From: an uncultured Collinsella sp.
GTDB lineage: Bacteria; Actinomycetota; Coriobacteriia; Coriobacteriales; Coriobacteriaceae
Reading direction: 5' to 3'
NCBI GenBank assembly: GCA_900541235.1
Contig: UQIW01000010.1
Location: forward strand, 1-64,000
DNA: 64,000 bases
The notes below the pieces were generated by a model that saw nothing but the letters and a program-made list of their open reading frames with translations, was not told the origin of the DNA and searched no databases. The translations under genes were made by a program, and so were the position numbers. Positions 59,994-64,000 of this stretch are shown here, in pieces (position 1 is the first letter of the stretch; the number at the start of each line of letters is the position of its first letter).

Positions 59994-62167
59994 CCTCCGC
60001 TGACCTCCTTAAAAATATGTCGATATCGCTTGGCGACCGCATCGCGCAGGGGACGCGTCGCCACAGAGTCAAGATTACTAGCATACCGCAAGAGCTCGAC
60101 CGCGTCCAAATGCGCCCACTCGATGAGCTCCTCATCGGCATCAAGGTCGACAAAACGCAGGGTCACGCCACCATGCTGACGGTAACCCAAGATTTCGCCC
60201 TCGTGGCGAAGTCGCAGGTCCATCTGTGCAAGCGTAAAGCCATCTGCGGTCTTCTCGAGCGACTGCAGGCGATCTTGTGCCGCCGATGTACCACCGTTGC
60301 CCTTGGAGTGCGTCATGACCAGGCATGTGCCCGCCACGGTACCACGGCCCACACGTCCACGAAGCTGATGCAGGGCGGCCAAACCAAAGCGCTCACCGTT
60401 CTCGATGACCATCACGGTGGCATTGGGCACGTCGACGCCCACCTCGACCACGGTGGTCGAGACGAGCACGTCAATCTCGCCGCGTTTAAAGGCGTCGATC
60501 ACGCGATCCTTCTCCCCCGCCCGCATGCGGCCGTGGAGGCGCTCGACAGTAAGACCCGGCAGCGCCAGGCGCAGGCGGTCGAGCTCGGTTGCCGTATCGT
60601 GCAGCGGCACGGGGACGGTCACGCGGCCCTCGTCGTCACGGGCGATACCGGGCACATCCTCGAGCTCGTCGGCCGAGTCACTCGGCTCCACAAGCGGACA
60701 GATCACGTAGGCCTGCTGGCCCTTCTCGTGTGCCTCACGGATGGCACCATAGGCCAGGTCGCGGCTCGACTCGGTAAGGACGCGCGTCGTCACGCCGGCA
60801 CCCGGGACGGGACGATGGCGAATGATGCTCGTGTCCAGGTCGCCGTAGACCGAGAGCGCCAGCGTGCGCGGGATGGGCGTCGCCGTCATGACGAGCAGGT
60901 CCGCGCCGGGACCCTTCGCGCGCAAGGCATTGCGCTGGCCCACGCCAAAGCGGTGTTGTTCGTCGATGACCACGAGCGACAAGTGCTTAAAATTCACGTC
61001 TTCGGAAAGCACGGCATGCGTACCAAAGAGCACGTCAAGCTCGCCCGATTCCAGCTGCGAATGGATGAGCTCGCGCTCCGCCGCCGGCGTGGCGCCCGTC
61101 AGGAGCGCCCAAGACATGCCGGCCTGAGAGAGCAAAGGGCCGGTCTTATCGGCATACTGACGAGCCAGCACGCCCGTAGGCGCCATGACGCAGGCCTGGG
61201 TGCCGCTATCGACGGCTACGGCCAACGCACAGGCGGCAACGGCCGTCTTGCCGGTACCGACATCGCCCAGCAGCAGACGGTTCATGACGCGCGTATCATC
61301 GCACATATCGTGCAAAATATCCTGGAATGCAGCCTCCTGCTCGTCGCTCAGCGAAAACAGCAGGGCCTGCCTAAGAGCAACAAGGTGCTCACCCGCGGTG
61401 TGGGCGTAGGGAACCACCTCGACCAAGCCGCCGTCATTGCGCAGACGAAGCGCGAGCTGCAGGTACAGGCATTCCTCATAGGCCAAACGGCGGCGCGCAA
61501 TGTCGCACTCGGCCATACTCGAGGGAAAGTGAATCGAACGAAGCGCACGGGCATTGCTCATGAGCTTGCGCTTTGCGCGCAGCGGTGCCGGGATGGGATC
61601 AAAGGGATTGCCGACGAGCTCAAGAGCACCGCTCACAATGCGACGCATCCATGCCTGGCTTACGCCATCACTTACGTAGTGGACCGGCAAAATGGTACCC
61701 GCGGCACGACCATCCTCAAGCTTTTCAAAATGCGGCGAGGCCATCTGCTTAAAGCCGTAGGCAAACTCGACCTTACCCATCACGGCCAGACGGTCACCCC
61801 GCTTAAGCTGCTGGGCAATCCAGGGCTGGCGGAAAAAGGCGACCTGCAGCACACCCGTGTCATCCACGAGCGATACCTCGGTCACCTGCATGCGCGGACG
61901 AGGCTGCTTTTGAACAATGCGGTCGACCGTGGCAACGATGGTGCACACGGTCCCGATGGGCGCCATCTCGATGGACCATGAGCGGGTAAAGTCCAGATAT
62001 CGATGCGGGATATGGAGAAGGAGGTCCCCCACCGTCCGGATTCCCAGACGGCGAAGGGCCTCCTCACGTTTACCCGAAACATATTTGAGTCGCGCGATAT
62101 CCTCGCCGAGCGCATTGCTCTGGGCAAAGCGCTCCGAGACGCGCGGCACGGAGCATAGCTCGGACAT
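59990..62167 (-). CDS. recG: ATP-dependent DNA helicase RecG
   Basis: A 725-residue fork-reversal helicase. The N-terminal wedge/OB domain includes IPHRYLDF. Helicase motifs are LLGDVGTGKTAVA (Walker A), VVIDEQHRFGVGQR (DExH), TATPIPRTLAL, VSTTVVEVGVDVPNA and QLRGRVGRG. Length is normal. The start at 62167 lies 11 bases from the fakA stop with only a weak ribosome site, suggesting coupling. Confidence 0.95.
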   Translation of the reverse strand: MSELCSVPRVSERFAQSNALGEDIARLKYVSGKREEALRRLGIRTVGDLLLHIPHRYLDFTRSWSIEMAPIGTVCTIVATVDRIVQKQPRPRMQVTEVSLVDDTGVLQVAFFRQPWIAQQLKRGDRLAVMGKVEFAYGFKQMASPHFEKLEDGRAAGTILPVHYVSDGVSQAWMRRIVSGALELVGNPFDPIPAPLRAKRKLMSNARALRSIHFPSSMAECDIARRRLAYEECLYLQLALRLRNDGGLVEVVPYAHTAGEHLVALRQALLFSLSDEQEAAFQDILHDMCDDTRVMNRLLLGDVGTGKTAVAACALAVAVDSGTQACVMAPTGVLARQYADKTGPLLSQAGMSWALLTGATPAAERELIHSQLESGELDVLFGTHAVLSEDVNFKHLSLVVIDEQHRFGVGQRNALRAKGPGADLLVMTATPIPRTLALSVYGDLDTSIIRHRPVPGAGVTTRVLTESSRDLAYGAIREAHEKGQQAYVICPLVEPSDSADELEDVPGIARDDEGRVTVPVPLHDTATELDRLRLALPGLTVERLHGRMRAGEKDRVIDAFKRGEIDVLVSTTVVEVGVDVPNATVMVIENGERFGLAALHQLRGRVGRGTVAGTCLVMTHSKGNGGTSAAQDRLQSLEKTADGFTLAQMDLRLRHEGEILGYRQHGGVTLRFVDLDADEELIEWAHLDAVELLRYASNLDSVATRPLRDAVAKRYRHIFKEVSGG

Positions 62168-62177
62168 GCTCAGATGC

Positions 62178-63839
62178 CTACTCGATCGAGAAGATCACGG
62201 GATAGAGCGGCTGCTCGCCACGATGGGCATCAATCTCCAAGTCGGGCTGAGCCTCCTCGATGGCGTCGACGATCTCCTGGAAGGCCTCGTCGGACAGCTC
62301 CTCGCCGGCCAGAATCGTCAGCGCGTCGCCTTCCTCTTCCTCCTGCATACGGTTGATGCAGTCGAGGGTGACCTGTTTCACATCGGAGCCGACCACGTCG
62401 ATGGAACCGGCGATGATGCCCATGACGTCACCGGAGTGAATCGGAGAGCCGTCCGAGGCGCTGGAATCGCGCACGGCGCGGGTGACCTCGCCATCGCGGA
62501 CCTCGCTGATGGCGTCGACCATGGCGGCGACGGCGTCCTCGAGCTCGGAATCGGGCAGGACGGCGAACAGCGCGGAGAACGCCTGGGGAACGGTCTTGGT
62601 GGGAACGACGGCGACCTTCTTATCGGTGCAGGCAGAGGCAGCGGCCTCGGCAGCCATGCGGATGTTGCCGTTGTTGGGCAGGATGATGACCGAGGTCGCG
62701 TTGACCTGGTCGACGGCGCCCAGCAGATCGGCGGTCGAGGGGTTCATGGTCTGGCCACCCGAGACGATCACGTCAACGCCGAGGGACTTGAGGATGTCGG
62801 CCTCGCCCGAACCGGCGGCAACGGCGACAAAGCCCAGCGCCTTGGCGGGCTCGGCGGCCTTTTCCTGATCCTCGTGGATCTTGGCGGTACGGTCGTGGGC
62901 CTCCATCTCCATGTTGTGGATAAAGACCTCATAGATCTGACCGAGCTGCAGCATGTGCTCGAGCACCAGGTTGGGGGTGTTGGAGTGCACATGGATCTTG
63001 TAGTCGGGATAGGCGCCCACGAGAAGCTCGCAGTCGCCCATGGAACCCAGGAACTTAAGGCACTCGTCCTCGTCAAACGGGGCGTCGGCCTTAAACAGGA
63101 ACTCGTTGCAGTAGCGGAACTCCGAGCCCTCCCAGTCGTCGTTAGCCTCGATCTCAACGCGACCGAGGGCCGCGTCGCGGGCAGAGCCGGCAGAATCAAA
63201 CGTGGCGGAGAAATCCTCGACAACGGTGCTGCGGCCAAGAGCGGCGGCGACAAAGTTCTCCAGGAAGATGGCAAAGCCAAAGGCGCCGGAGTCGACCACG
63301 CCGTTCTCCTTCAGAACGGGCAGCAGGTCGGGCGTGCGGGCGACGGACTGGTAGGCCTCGACGACGATGGCATCGAGCGCGTCCTCGGCCGAGAACTTCT
63401 TCTTTTCGCACTCGTCGGCCTTGGTCGAGACATCACGCAGCACCGTGAGGATCGTGCCCTCGATGGGCTTACGGACGGCTTGGAAGGCGACCTTAACGGC
63501 GCGGCGGAACGCATAGGCGATGTTGGCGGATGTGATGGGCTCATCGGTAGAAACGAGACCCTCGGCCACACCGCGCAGGATCTGCGAGGTGATGACACCG
63601 GAGTTGCCGCGGGCGCCCATCAGGGAACCGTGGGTGATGGCGCCGGCGATGGCCTCCATGTCGGCATCGGCGGGAAGAGCGGAGAGCTCCTTGGTCACCG
63701 AGGCGAGCGTGAGCGACATGTTAGTGCCGGTGTCACCGTCGGGCACGGGGAAGACGTTGAGCTTGTTGATCTCCTCGGCCTTGTCGGAAACGGCAGCCGC
63801 AGCGATGGGAAAACAGGTGCGAATGGTCTTTGCAATCAT
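62178..63839 (-). CDS. fakA: Fatty acid kinase subunit FakA (DAK2 domain)
   Basis: A 553-residue protein. The N-terminal DhaL/DAK2 kinase domain has NVFPVPDGDTGTNM (metal/ATP-binding aspartates) and MGARGNSGVITSQ. The middle and C-terminal YloV domains follow (GDCELLVG, KIHVHSNTP). FakA phosphorylates fatty acids bound to FakB, feeding acyl-phosphate to the PlsX/PlsY route. fakB is not visible. It follows an Asp23-family gene, as yloU-yloV in Bacillus. Confidence 0.9.
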   Translation of the reverse strand: MIAKTIRTCFPIAAAAVSDKAEEINKLNVFPVPDGDTGTNMSLTLASVTKELSALPADADMEAIAGAITHGSLMGARGNSGVITSQILRGVAEGLVSTDEPITSANIAYAFRRAVKVAFQAVRKPIEGTILTVLRDVSTKADECEKKKFSAEDALDAIVVEAYQSVARTPDLLPVLKENGVVDSGAFGFAIFLENFVAAALGRSTVVEDFSATFDSAGSARDAALGRVEIEANDDWEGSEFRYCNEFLFKADAPFDEDECLKFLGSMGDCELLVGAYPDYKIHVHSNTPNLVLEHMLQLGQIYEVFIHNMEMEAHDRTAKIHEDQEKAAEPAKALGFVAVAAGSGEADILKSLGVDVIVSGGQTMNPSTADLLGAVDQVNATSVIILPNNGNIRMAAEAAASACTDKKVAVVPTKTVPQAFSALFAVLPDSELEDAVAAMVDAISEVRDGEVTRAVRDSSASDGSPIHSGDVMGIIAGSIDVVGSDVKQVTLDCINRMQEEEEGDALTILAGEELSDEAFQEIVDAIEEAQPDLEIDAHRGEQPLYPVIFSIE

Positions 63840-63866
63840 GGGTATTTGAATCTCCGTTTTCGGATG

Positions 63867-64000
63867 CTAGTTCAGACGGCTCTTGAGCGCGTCGATATGT
63901 ATGCCGATCTTAAGGCTGGCGGGATCGATCTGAGCGATTTCCTGCAGGGTGAAGGCAACGGAGCTCGAAAGATTGTGGCAGACGGACTTCATGTTGACGC
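63867..64000 (-). CDS. Asp23/Gls24 family protein, C-terminal part
   Basis: The last 44 codons of a gene that runs off the right end. The encoded end (SSSVAFTLQEIAQIDPASLK, then IGIHIDALKSRLN) has the pattern of the DUF322 C-terminus. Position just upstream of fakA is that of yloU in Bacillus. It would be the second family member in the window, beside 17946-18308. Confidence 0.65.
   Translation of the reverse strand, partial: VNMKSVCHNLSSSVAFTLQEIAQIDPASLKIGIHIDALKSRLN

Overview
The window is a 64 kb chromosomal segment of a moderately high-GC Gram-positive, most like a gut coriobacterium of the genus Collinsella. This rests on codon use, the nusB-xseB-tlyA-nadK-recN order, a DivIVA-like gene beside DUF177/rpmF/rnc as in actinobacteria, and a T-box in front of ileS. 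No phage, CRISPR array or complete insertion sequence is visible. Most of the window is housekeeping DNA, nearly all on the minus strand. The plus-strand exceptions are a radical SAM gene, an RpiR regulator, a tiny membrane protein, a glycerol-dehydrogenase-like gene, a broken cobO and a DUF134/NifX-type fusion.

Layout: 0.3-5.7 kb holds a SPASM-like radical SAM protein, a TetR regulator, a YbhN-type membrane protein, tRNA-Glu(CTC) and the CCA-adding enzyme. 5.8-13.7 kb is a complete fructose PTS locus: divergent RpiR regulator, EIIBCA, HPr, EI and two 1-phosphofructokinase-like PfkB kinases, each with its own terminator. 13.8-18.9 kb is recN-nadK-tlyA-xseB-nusB-asp23-efp, followed by pepP. 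20.3-27 kb holds an AroB-like gene that has lost its zinc ligands, then aroK, yqeG, mltG, ruvX and alaS. 27.2-30.6 kb is a small membrane protein gene convergent with a SigB/SigF-type operon (DUF948 protein, degenerate RsbW-like protein, sigma factor, AI-2E-type permease). 30.7-40 kb holds rarA, a dNTPase, a minimal prepilin peptidase, a GT2 glycosyltransferase, rluD, lspA and ileS with a full T-box leader. 40.4-49.2 kb holds a GldA-like dehydrogenase, DUF523, ftsH, the cobO remnant, a MATE exporter, an rRNA methyltransferase, folA-thyA and the DUF134 fusion with two palindromic operator candidates. 49.3-64 kb is ffh-ftsY-smc-rnc-acpP-plsX-rpmF-DUF177-DivIVA-like-coaD-rsmD-recG-fakA-asp23.

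How parts fit together: PTS sugar uptake yields fructose-1-phosphate for the PfkB kinases, with RpiR as the likely sugar-phosphate sensor. ffh and ftsY supply protein targeting. acpP, plsX and fakA supply acyl chains for phospholipid synthesis. ThyA and DHFR form the dTMP/folate cycle. The DUF948/RsbW-like/sigma genes look like a general stress module.

Most noteworthy items: the AroB pseudoenzyme candidate, the CAGD-motif PfkB pair, the DUF134 fusion with its operators, the degenerate anti-sigma protein, the convergent small gene probably covered by antisense stress transcription, the internally deleted cobO, and several palindromic (MITE/REP-like) elements. No clearly new multi-gene system was found.
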